From positions 2,232,001 to 2,296,000 of the forward strand of contig NC_087077.1 of the NCBI RefSeq assembly GCF_026151205.1: a stretch of DNA of 64,000 nucleotides, written 5' to 3'. Under the pieces are notes generated by a model, which did no database searches, was not told where the DNA came from, and saw nothing but the letters and a program-made list of their open reading frames with translations. This document shows, piece after piece, positions 1-10,592 of the stretch; positions within the stretch are counted from its first letter, which is position 1, and every line of letters begins with the position of its first letter. Position numbers and translations under genes: made by a program. This DNA is from Bolinopsis microptera (Eukaryota > Ctenophora > Tentaculata > Lobata > Bolinopsidae).

Positions 1-31
1 ATGTTCATTGAACGTGTCCCTATTTAAGTGC

Positions 32-38
32 TATAAAA
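32..38 (+). promoter_or_regulatory. TATA-like box upstream of small secreted protein gene
   Basis: A TATAAAA heptamer lies 50 bp before the start codon at 88, a sensible spacing for a TATA box with a short 5' UTR. No other core element is recognised. This is a motif match only. Confidence 0.4.
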
Positions 39-87
39 TTGGTATTTTTATCTACATTTTTCATTCTCGTCTGTTCTAACTTCCATT

Positions 88-492
88 ATGAAGTTTCTGT
101 GGACCTTCTTTATCCTCCTCCTAACAACTCCATCCCTTCAAACTAACTTGAAGATAGTCAACACAAGATATGGTTCTCTTAGACCGGAACCTTGTGCTAC
201 AATATGTGCCGGAGAAACAGGACCCAACCCTTCATACACAAGATACAACGATGGACAGGTGGAGTTTCTTATCTTGGATATATACGTGAGCAAGTGCGGG
301 TTTGTTGAAGTACCTATTGTTACAGTCCATCTGGAGGCTGATGTGACTTCTATAGCCCGGTGGACGCATTCAGCAAGCTTTGTTAGCCACTACAAGTTCA
401 CACTGTACGTTACGTCGAATACGAAAACCACAATCCTCTATCAGGATTGGAATTTCAATGTTATGTGGAGTGCTTTTGGATACAATTGTTGA
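88..492 (+). CDS. small secreted protein, putative lectin-like beta-sandwich
   Basis: Single-exon 134-residue ORF. The first 18 residues (MKFLWTFFILLLTTPSLQ) are a clear signal peptide, so the product should be secreted. The mature part has four cysteines (about 36, 40, 69 and 134) and no transmembrane segment. The C-terminal half alternates beta-like strands and ends W-N-F-N-V-M-W-S-A-F-G-Y-N-C. That pattern (CGF..VP..., then W.x.W.A.GY.C) resembles small secreted H-lectin-like proteins of early-branching animals that end in a WhINWxAxGYxC-type motif; the assignment is from memory of that pattern and is moderate at best. A TATA-like box lies 50 bp upstream. The gene lies beside, and perhaps inside, the minus-strand gene whose visible exons run from 8527 down to 657. 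The ORF is uninterrupted and its start is the first ATG after the TATA-like box. Confidence 0.6.
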   Translation: MKFLWTFFILLLTTPSLQTNLKIVNTRYGSLRPEPCATICAGETGPNPSYTRYNDGQVEFLILDIYVSKCGFVEVPIVTVHLEADVTSIARWTHSASFVSHYKFTLYVTSNTKTTILYQDWNFNVMWSAFGYNC

Positions 493-656
493 AGAAATTG
501 TCTGAATTTTATTTTATCTTTATCTTAAAAAGTGTATTTATCTTTGTTTACAGTCACGAACAAGTTAACTTGGTGAGTTGTACAAAATGTAAATTCACCC
601 AATTTTACTTGATTATTAAAATTTTAAAAACACAGAAACTTCTAGAATCAGCTAAC

Positions 657-3600
657 CTGAAGGGACGTCGCCTCGTTTGCCTCCCCGTCACTTGAGCAAA
701 TGTTGTCTGCTGAAAGGAAGGCTGAAATAGTTGTGTGTCTTTTTGGCCTTTCCTGTTTCGGGGGAGTCTTCATCTCCATCACCAGCTTATCTTCACCTGG
801 TGGCAAAATAAACTCAATAATTAAAGTGATATTAGGTTTGCTTCGTTATCAAAAGATTGAGGATAATTCAATAGCGAAATTAACAGTCACTGATAACAAT
901 TAAAAGAAGCTAACATATAATGATATAATTTTTAGCAGGAAAGTTTCTGAATGTTCAGAGTCACTCACCCTGCTGTTTGCCAACCACATTAAAGGTGTCC
1001 TCTATGTGCTTTTTAAACTTTTGTCTCCGCGACATGTCTGGGACAAATATCTTGACCGTTCTACAATCAGCACATTTAATGGTGTAACAGCATTGTTTCT
1101 TACTGCCCTGTGATAATAAACATTGCTTACTTTCAAGTATAATATATAGGCCCTGTTTAACGTCAGTTCAGAGAAAAACAGGGTTTCACCAAACACAAAC
1201 ACAACCTTTGACATTCAAATATCTGGTGACATCATTTGACATTTCTGTTGGTTATAACACTAAAAGGTTCGTTCATACCGTCTGAACGTAAGATTTAGTG
1301 ATGCCCAATATGTTCGAGAACGTAGTCCAGTTTGCCAGTCTTTTGTGTTCATCTTTCAAGGGGATCACCACCAATCTGTGGTGTCATGATCAAAATATGA
1401 GTTTGAAATTAGATTTTCAAATATTCACAGTATTGCGTGTATTTAAGTGAGAATAATCGGATACACAAATTAATAACAAATTACAGCACGCGACCACCTG
1501 GATTTAATTGCTCGCACTAAGCTGGCATTCGTTTGTCGTTGACGCGACCGACTGAGTAGGCTATCCACTCCGATAATCGTAACCGATAATTATCTCCGAT
1601 AATTCGTTTAAAAAAGTTATCTGTTTATCTAGATAAAACATATTTTTATCGGTATAAAAATTCACTAGATATTACCGAAAATACTGCCACAACACTGTAA
1701 AATTGTAAAGAAATATTAGTGTTTTTGCCTTCCCAAGTAATCCAAGAAACAGTCCCAAACGTCTTCTAGTATAGAAGACTAGTATAGTAGTATAGAAGAG
1801 GTAGTTTACTTAGATGTGAGCTTAAGAGGTTTATTTACATTTGTATACCTATGGAACTGTAGAACTGTATGAACTGTAGAAATCCAGAGAAAGTTATTGA
1901 CATTGTTCTCTTGAGGGTGCTGGCGTTTTACCTTACAACCATTCTGGAGACGGGAACGAGCATGTTACTGTTAACAAGAGTCAAAAATACCGGCAGGGCA
2001 CTCAATTGAATTCCGTAAGTGTTCTGGGCGTGAAACATTGTCTTCAGGAGAAGGAATCTGTTGCTCCAAGTTATCAACAGGATAAGAAAACGGTTCACTG
2101 AATCACTTTAAATGCTTTACTGTTTCGAGGAGAATTGGTATTTGGTGCACTACTGTTTTTAGGAGAAGGAAACCGTTGGTCTACTGTTTTGAAGAGAACT
2201 AGTACACTACTGTTCTCAGGAGAAGGAAACCGGTGGTCTAATGTTTTGAAGAGAACTGGTGCACTACTGTTCTCAGGAGAAGGAAACCAGTGGTCTACTG
2301 TTTTGAAGAGAACTGGTGCACTACTGTTCTCAGGAGAAGGAAACCCTTGGTCTACTGTTTTGAAGAGAACTAGTGCGTTACTGTTCTCAGGAGAAGGAAA
2401 CCAGTGGTCTACTGTTTTGAAGAGAACTGGTGCGTTACTGTTCTCAGGAGAAGGAAACCCTTGGTCTACTGTTTTGAAGAGAACTAGTGCGTTACTGTTC
2501 TCAGGAGAAGGAAACCCTTGGTCTACTGTTTTGAAGAGAACTAGTGCGTTACTGTTCTCAGGAGAAGGAAACCAGTGGTCTACTGTTTTGAAGAGAACTG
2601 GTGCACTACTGTTCTCAGGAGAAGGAAACCCTTGGTCTACTGTTCTGAAGAGAACTGGTGCGTTACTGTTCTCAGGAGAAGGAAACCAGTAGTCTACTGT
2701 TTTGAAGAGAACTAGTGCGTTACTGTCCAGTGTTCTCAGGAGAAGAAAACTGGTGGGGTCTACTGTTTTGAAGAGAACAAGTGCGTTACTGTTCCCAGGA
2801 GAAGGAAACCGTTAGTCTACTGTTTTGAAGAGAACTGGTGCACTTCTGCTCCCCGGAGAAGAAAACAGATGCTCTACTGTTTTGAAGAAAACTGGTGCAC
2901 TTCTGCTCCCCGGAGAAGAAGACTGATGCTCTAATATTTTCAAAAGAAAGGAAGTGGTACTTTAGCAAGATTACTGGTAAACAGTAATAAAAGTCGACAA
3001 TTAGTTTTTGCGAAATTTGGAAAAACATTTTGGCTTTGGCCTTCAGCAGAAAAATTATCGGTTTTATCGGTTTTATCTAGATAAAACCTAAATCTTTATC
3101 TGTTTATCTAGATAAAAGATTTCATACCGATAATGGATAGCCTACGACTGAGTATGCATGGGCGCGCGCGCGAACCATGTGCGTTTAACGCAACAAAGAT
3201 AACAAAAATATTATTCGCGGCATACAATATTGCTATGAGAAGACCGTCTTTGGATCAAAAAAAGATATGTAGGGGCACTTGATTAAACGTAGAACAAACC
3301 TAAAATTTGTGAGATAAACATTGGATTGATACAGCTCATCACAGAGCTCGGAAACTATTCCAGGAACGTACAACTCGACTGTTTCAAATGACCCTGAAGG
3401 TTTATTTATTCATCCAAATTCTACTCACACTAGGTGACATTTTAAGACTTAGATTCTGCTTTAAATATTACCTGAAACAAGGAATGAATACTTACCGGGA
3501 AAATCAACAACATTTCCGTTCACTATAATCTTGTACTGCATGTTTTCGAAAGGAGTCACCTGGGTTCCCGTCCAACCGACAAAATCCTGTAATTTGAGAC

Positions 3601-6600
3601 ATCAACTACACACTATAACCACAAATATGTACCGACTGTGACAGTGGGTATTATATAAAGTAGTACTGTCAGCAACATCAATGTCATTCCTAGCAGACAA
3701 ATCCACATCACTTGAGTTAGTATGTACATTGCAGTCACTTTCACTGAAACCGAAACTTACTGAAGGGGTAGATGTAAGAGTAACGTGGTACTTCAATCGA
3801 GGATGATTTGTTACATCTCGTCCGGGGGTTGCACCCCCAAACCCCTCTAAACACTGCTTGTTGGGGGTCAGGTAGAGGGTGGGGCTCATTACTCGTCCTA
3901 TAAACTCATCTGCTTTACTCCTGATGAAACGTTTTGTTATAAGTATTACTCAGGAAAAAGTTGAGTTCGAAAAATATTCCTTTCGTTTTTGAAAAAAATA
4001 AAAGATGAAATGTAAGATAAAAGTGGTTTTATCTTACTGACCAATATAAGAAAGAAAAAAAAGCATTCTAAGGAATTCATGCTAACTATAAATTCTCGGA
4101 TTTGTATCATAAAATGGAAACCATTAGTAAGGGCTTAGTAACTATTAGTAATCATTAGTAACCATTAGTAACCATTAGCAACTAAAATAATATGTACTAA
4201 CTTGTCGTTGTATCTGATGTAGATATCTATGATAAGGTACTGCGCCTCGGGTGTGTAAAAACCCTCCTGGGCTCTCTTGATTGGTAGGTTTATTGACAAA
4301 CGCTTGTTGAACTGAAACGAACAGTAATTACAATTTGTTCTTATTTATTATCACTATATATTGTATTATATCAATGTCAACTTTGTAGTACTAGGTCTTT
4401 TACAATCATATTATTTTTTATTACATCATATAACTTTATTCGAACCAAAAATAGAACATAAATGAACATCTTAAAGATCTGATAAGTAGTCGGAAAAAAT
4501 AAATACGTATACAAAACTAAAAAAATGTGTTCTATCCTGCTCTATATCAGAGGCTAAAATTCTTAAACTGTACAAATCGTCTGTATTAACAAATAGAATC
4601 TTCCTGTTACCTAAATCAAATTTGTAATCATATGCAGGATGATATAGGATATACTTTGATTATAAGAGAGTTAGTGATAAAGTTATTTATATCATTACTA
4701 CATTAACTACAAATCTAATGCATTTATTGCAGCACATCTCCTGCAGATTGCCGAAACTAGCCGAAATCAGCCGATTTCCGTAACGAATCACCGTAGTTTC
4801 ATGTGTACCAGTGTACAATGTACAATGTACAATGTACATGATAACCAACCACATTCCTACCAAATACCTGTAATAATCCTGTATGTGTGTACTTTGTACA
4901 GTACTCTGCATATCGACATATTAAATCAATCACGAATATCAAATTTCAGGGTTCATCAAGGTATTTATTGTAGTAGTGAACGAAAGCGTGACGTCACGTC
5001 ACGGTGACGTGGTATCAGGTATGTGGTACTGTTAAAGTGGGTAGTGGTAGTGGAAGTAGTAGTTTTCTAGTCCACTGTATAAGAGTATAGAGTTCAATGT
5101 GTGTTTTAAGTACTAATCTATATGGCGATAAAAAACTGCTAGATCGCTATCTGCTGTAAAACTTTAATTTTTAAGACTACAGTTACTATAGTTGCTTTAG
5201 TTACTATAATTATCAACTATAGTAATTGTAGTAACTATGGTTACTTAACTATAATCACAACCACACTATACCGTACCGCCCAAAAGATTATTCTCAGAAA
5301 GTTCATTATTAATGCATATTATCAGATGGCAAGTGATACTAATTTCTATAGATAATCGGGAAAAAAAGCAATAGAGGATCAATCTTGGCAAATGACTCCT
5401 TAAGCTGGACCACAATCCCTCAACAGATTGAAATTGAGTCACTTAAGTCACGTTTAGATAAAGTTGAGAGGCAGCAAAACTAGCAGGTTGCCACCCCATG
5501 GCAACATTATATATATTGGCTCTTTCACATATAATTTAGCAGGCATTTTAGCTTTTATACACAAATAGTGTTGGAATCTAATGCTGTAAAATTACAATAT
5601 TGAAAACCCTGCCTCAATTAGTCACCCTGTCCGTCTATGAGGGTAATTCTAGAATTTTACATCTTGAACTGTCAGAAAACTCTGCGATGATTGAAATACA
5701 TTAAAACCTTGAGAGTTATTTGATATTTTAACTGGTTTTAAACCACCGAACAATCGTATGTTGCAACTTTATATACTATGCTCAGCATAGTCTATGCTGT
5801 TGAAGAATCAAACCTGAGATTAACTAAAAGCTGCAAATTTGGCGAATTGTTCAACTTGATCGCGGTGTTTTTCCCCAGCACCTGCTTTCTTTTTTCTTTT
5901 ACTAGAAAATATCATTAATCTGACGGAAACAACTACCCAGGTGTGCTCACTTTCTCTGTTTATGACTAACGAGAAACATAAAGTTGCTGTCTAGGACTAG
6001 TAATATCACATTGTATCATTAGTAATAGTGACCGAACGAGTAATGTGAACCGTTAAACTAGCAATTACGGCCGCAGCTGTTCGTTTACCATCTCGTTGGT
6101 TAATCATGATTCCATAAACCATATTTAACCGTAGAAGATTATCGTGTAGTTTATAAATATTATAATTAATGCTAACGATGGTCCTTGTTCAATTGCAGAT
6201 TTCTACAGTTTTAATATTCCATGCGGCCGTTACGGCGTTACTTTCTCTCCCTTCCCAAATTTCTTTGTTTACCGTTCACCCCTTCTGTAAGTGTTAGGAC
6301 TGTTCGATAGGCTACTTGGTAATAAGGGCCCGACTTTTGAGCCAGTTGCTTCCCACTGGAGAGCTTGTAATGTGACAATCAGTTTAATGTTCAACCCGCG
6401 TAGCAATGTTTTAGATACACAATCGTTGAGTTTATATGACATAGACGTGCACCACCGCGATTAGCCGCCACCGCCACGAAATTTTTCTACATTGTAGAGT
6501 GATATTAAGAAATCAATTCATATACATCAGTTACCCAACCAAATTACCATCATGTACACACAGACCGCGGTTTGGATATCTAGTAATATCTATCCGACCA

Positions 6601-8527
6601 ATTTTGGCGTCCAGACCGCCGCCACCTAAAAGTAACACGGTGCACATCTCTGTTAAATGAATCTTTGAATACCCCCCCCCCCCCCCCCCTAAGTCTCATA
6701 CCTTGACGCAGTCGGCTTCAGGGACCTGCATGTTGGTTCGGATCTGGTGTCCTCCACATATTACAGTGCATAACACCAGGTTACTGGCACTTTGAGGGGG
6801 CAGATCGTGTACCTCGTCAACTGGGAAATAGTGGTGTTATCACTGGGTAGTGTAGTGTGGCATGGTGTAATGGGTGCGGAGTGGTGGGTGTGGTGTGGTG
6901 TGGTGTGGTGTGGTGTAGTCTAGTGTAGTGTAGTGAGTGTAGTGTAGTGTAGTGTAGTGTAGTGTAGTGTAGTGTAGTGTAGTGTAGTGTAGTGTAGTGA
7001 GTGTAGTGCAAGTGTAGTGTAGTGTAGTGTAGTGTAGTGTAGTGTAGTGTAGTGTAGTGTAGTGTAGTGTAGTGTAGTGTAGTGTAGTGTAGTGTAGTGT
7101 AGTGTAGTGTACTGTAGTTCTTCCTCAGGTGTAGTACTGAGCTGTTCATAGTTTGACTGAAAAATAGAGATGCACATCCAAATTTTAGGGCGCAGTTGCC
7201 ATGGAAATGTACAAAAAATGAGTTTTTTGCAATTTTTGACGAAAGTGAGCACTTTAGGCTATACTAGCAGGAACCCGTCTAACCCTAAAGTGGTGTCAAG
7301 ACTCGAGAGACTAAAATAATTATTACCTATTTAATTCGCGTTTTTGACACCACTTGAGAGTCCAAATTTTGGGCACTAAAATTATTATTCCTTGGCCAAT
7401 TTTTTATTTTTTCATGCTGATTTGAAGGCCATTAAAGCATTTGACCCAGTCAAAAAAGTTTCAGTTGTATATGTTTTACGGTTTTTGCGGAAAGTCGCGT
7501 TAAAGTTGATGCCGTGGTGTCAGTAAAATGGCACGGATATATACACATATATATATCGTCTCGCTTTATATATAGTAAGATGTATATTAATAAGTCTCAT
7601 ATAAATATGCTGATTCCGCATCTTTTAAGCCTAATTTTAGCTCTGTAGGTGCAATGGGTCCTGAGATATCGAATTTTTCCAGATTTCTGAGGTTCGCGAG
7701 CGCGGTTGTCATGGAAACGGCTTGGGGAACACCTAAATTTCCGAATTTTTCAAAAATAATTTTTTTGGTTACTATTTACGTCCATGGGGATGTACAAAAA
7801 ACTTTCCAAGATGATCAGACGAAAAAGTGAAAATTCAGGTCAGTCTAGTGTAGTGTAGTGTAGTGTAGTGTAGTGTAGTGTAGTGTAGTGTAGTGTAGTG
7901 TAGTGTAGTGTAGTGGGTGTGGTGTAGTGTAGTGTAGTGTAGTGTAGTGTAGTGTAGTGTAGTGGATGTGGTGTAGTGTAGTGTAGTGTAGTGTAGTGGG
8001 TGTGGTGTAGTGTAGTGTAGTGTAGTGTAGTGTAGTGTAGTGTAGTGTAGTGTAGTGTAGTGTAGTGTAGTGTAGTGTAGTGTAGTGTAGTGTGGTGTGG
8101 TGTGGTGTGGTGTGGTGTGGTGTGGTGTGGTGTGGTGTGGTGTGGTGTGGTGTGGTGTGGTGTGGTGTGGTGTGGTGTAGTGTAGTGTAGTGTAGTGTAG
8201 TGTGGTGTAGTGTGGTGGGTGTGAGAATAGTAACATTCTGTTACATACATGCATGTTACACATACATGCGAACGTCAAACTTTGATTTCCAATTGAAGAT
8301 GCTACATCAAAAAATCATATATAAAATTGGAAAGAGCCAAAAAATTTGATTCAACATAATATTTCCTTGTGTTTCATACCTAGCAGCTCGACAGTAGACA
8401 TGACCACCACGCCGGACCTTTCTCCATTGCTAGTATGTTCCTCCATTGCATCGTTTATCATCGGTTCTATGGGGTCTGCTATTTGTTGTAATGCTGCTGA
8501 TACATCACTGTAGAACCTACTGCTCAT
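657..8527 (-). CDS. unrecognised multi-exon protein, C2-like N-terminal part (partial gene model)
   Basis: Six exons are supported by splice sites and open frames, read right to left: 8380-8527 (ATG at 8527, MSSRFYSDVSAALQQIADPI...), 6702-6820, 4198-4311, 3496-3586, 969-1107 and 657-709. The first four join in phase into about 156 residues. The donor of the third exon was chosen at 4198 because it keeps the frame; a donor at 4202 would not. The exon at 969-1107 starts in phase 0 while the previous one ends in phase 1, so at least one exon between 1107 and 3496 was missed. Residues around SNLVLCTVICGGHQIRT, LIIDIYIRYND and DFVGWTG look like strands of a C2 domain, but without the acidic calcium ligands. 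The 969-1107 exon has CYTIKCADCRTVKIF followed by a basic helix (SRRQKFKKHIEDTF), weakly like the last strand and helix of a PH-GRAM fold. No stop was found, so the gene probably continues left of the window. I do not recognise the family. Confidence 0.5.
1557..3144. mobile_element. non-autonomous hAT-like DNA transposon with 8-bp target duplication
   Basis: The element is 1588 bp and lies in an intron of the minus-strand gene. It begins TAGGCTATCCA and ends with the exact inverse TGGATAGCCTA. Just inside the ends are related inverted motifs rich in CCGATAAT and TTATCTAGATAAAA. It is flanked on both sides by the direct repeat CGACTGAG (1549-1556 and 3145-3152). An 8-bp target duplication with short TIRs is the hallmark of hAT elements. 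No transposase ORF is present; most of the interior is a 57-bp minisatellite. The perfect 8-bp duplication suggests a fairly recent insertion. Confidence 0.8.
2140..2935. repeat. 57-bp minisatellite inside the hAT-like element
   Basis: About 14 tandem copies of a 57-bp unit. The consensus contains TTCTCAGGAGAAGGAAACC and TCTACTGTTTTGAAGAGAAC. Because 57 is divisible by 3, the core copies stay open in one frame (repeat LLFSGEGNPWSTVLKRTSA), giving an accidental 185-codon ORF at 2135-2692. Copies at the right end are more diverged. Two unit types alternate (CCAGTGG versus CCCTTGG), as expected from unequal exchange. Confidence 0.85.
6672..6689. repeat. homopolymer C18 tract
   Basis: Eighteen consecutive cytosines, 12 bp from the donor side of the minus-strand exon 6702-6820, so on the transcript it is a G-run just inside the intron. 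Confidence 0.9.
6846..7120. repeat. TGTAG pentanucleotide satellite, first array
   Basis: Long run of a 5-bp unit (TGTAG, with TGTGG variants at the left end) in the first intron of the minus-strand gene. Long apparent ORFs on the complement (LHYTT repeats) are artefacts of the repeat. Confidence 0.95.
7265..7545 (+). repeat. dispersed repeat R1, copy 1
   Basis: About 280 bp, reading AGCAGGAACCCGTCTAACCC to GTCAGTAAAATGGCACGG. It is closely related, in reverse complement, to 21195-21475 and 32216-32612. Conserved patches include TTTGACCCAGTCAAAAAAGT and TTGATGCCGTGGTGT. No ORF is seen. It is probably the end or core of a non-autonomous mobile element; family not recognised. Confidence 0.75.
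7845..8222. repeat. TGTAG/TGTGG pentanucleotide satellite, second array
   Basis: Same 5-bp unit as the first array. It switches to a homogeneous TGTGG block at about 8091-8178 and then back to TGTAG. It lies in the same intron as the first array, about 720 bp from it. Confidence 0.95.
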
Positions 8528-10592
8528 TTATACTTCATCTGTACTATCACGGGAGTTAATATCAAGATACAACCAGATAAGATAGATAGTGAGATAATAT
8601 AGATAGTGAGATAAGATAGTGAAAACTCTAGATATTGTAATAAATTAAAAATTTTTTAGAGGTAGTAAGGAACTCTGGAGATTGTGTTAGATATTATAGA
8701 TCGTATCAAATGTCAGTCAAAGTTTCTAAATTTGTACACGTTGGAATTTGGAGAGCAGCCGTTTAATCAAGTTAATGCTATTTTTAAATCACGAGATTGT
8801 TGGAGCAGAGTAAGTTGACAATTAAATCACGACTGTGTAAATACAGGTTCGCCACCTGACGGAGCAATGTAGTATATTTGTCATAATATAACAGTTCTTT
8901 AGATATCCTCTGTAATTTGTATTGTCTCATAGCTTCCTTTATTTCATTGAAAAATTGAAACATCGCGAAAGCATTCCTTAATCACATGTTACAATGTTAC
9001 CAGTTAAGTATCAGCTGATTCATTGTTATTGAGCTTTAAATCCAAATCACATCAATCTAAAATCAGTTACAAAATCTAGGCTATCGTTAAGATTTCCGGA
9101 TAACCAAGTTCTTTCAGCTCTTGCCGATTATGAGCCTGACAGAGCCCCCAGTCCCCAAGTCTCACGTCAGCAATAGAAGAACAATATATTAGTCTAACGT
9201 AATTAGAGAGCACCGCCCACTTTTAAATACCTTTACAGTTGAATTACTACAGTTCATTGCCCCTAATATTGCAGGCCCTGTTCGGTGTGTTATTTGAGAT
9301 AAATAACACAGTCAACGCATCAACAGTCAAACACAACCTTTGTTTTGTACTCCTCTATTGAGTTAATCTCTCACAATAACTCTTACTATCTCCTCAGTTC
9401 AGTTATTGGACTGTAGTAAGTTTTCAGTTTTGACAAAGAAAAACGTCGAGCAGAAAACATAACTACAGAGCCAGCGAGTTGTCTTCTGCCTTCTTTACTT
9501 GATTTTATTATGTACACTACAGTTTCTCCTGCAATATCTAGCAATATTGTATTATAAACACAATACAGCACTATTCTACATTGTTAAGTGCGATTAATTT
9601 TTCCTTAATTAAAGATTGCGGCTTTGGATATATGTGCACCAGTTATTAAAACAATGCTTAGCTTACAATGTATACAACCCATATTGTACTCGGTGTAGAC
9701 TCGTTCGTTTTGTTTGACATATATTTAAACCTTTGTTTCACCGAGCCTTTGAAATATGCACAGATTTGGATTTTGGGCATGGATTCCACAAATTAGGTAA
9801 TGCCTCGACTTGTTATTCATCATAAATATGAAGAATATACCGTGCTACCAAATAACATCGTTTTTTAACCGATATAGAGACGCAATAGAAACGACAGGGA
9901 CTGATTGTGACAGGCAACACCACGTGCTGTGTACTAATACAATAGCTTGGTTGGTCGGTCACGTGATACTCGACAATGGTTCTACCCATTCATTCACCCT
10001 GACTTTGATTATCAGAGCCCATTGTGTGTCAAATTGACAAAGATATGCTTTTGTTTGCTGAGATCTACAGTTGTGAGTTGAGTTGTATAATTTACTCTTG
10101 GTTTGTGATTTGAAGTTGTGCTGTTGTAGGAACAGGAACTGTTTCCTTATTTAACTATGTTTGAGATACCATAATGTTTTGTAGTGCAATATTTTATGGC
10201 AGTAGCACTAGCATGGGATTGAAAGAGGTATCAAACTTCGTACTAAAATATACCAATTTAAGTCAAAATTGTGGCACTGTTAGAATTATCTAAATCACAA
10301 CAAAATAATGATATAAAATTTAAAAATTGCTGTCCTATTTCAATCGGATCAACACGACAGCTCTTTCCAACGAAAATCATGACAAATTACTAACCTCATT
10401 GAAACTAACAAATGATTAATGTCGATAAAATATACTTATTTAATTCTAGGATAAGTCTACCAGCTGATATTATGTATATTTATTGAAAAATGTTGTGTAC
10501 ATCATACTATCATAGCTAGCTGAAGAAAAGTTACGTAGTGCTGAACTAAAGGAAGTAAAGCAGCAGAAACATGACGTGAGAAGGTCTGTGTG
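8528..10592. other. intergenic, no gene recognised
   Basis: Two kilobases of AT-rich DNA between the start of the minus-strand gene and the MFS gene. Only short, unsupported ORFs occur on either strand. The promoters of both flanking genes should lie here, but no convincing core motif was found. Confidence 0.6.

Noticed and set aside
700-903. 67-codon ORF with hydrophobic start
   Set aside because: It overlaps the well-supported minus-strand exon 657-709 and its flank, and has no start context or family.
2135-2692. 185-codon ORF of a repetitive protein
   Set aside because: It is the 57-bp minisatellite read in an open frame, inside a transposon in an intron. No signal, promoter or conserved flank.
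6817-8278. Long His/Tyr/Thr-rich minus-strand ORFs
   Set aside because: They are translations of the TGTAG pentanucleotide, open in several frames at once.
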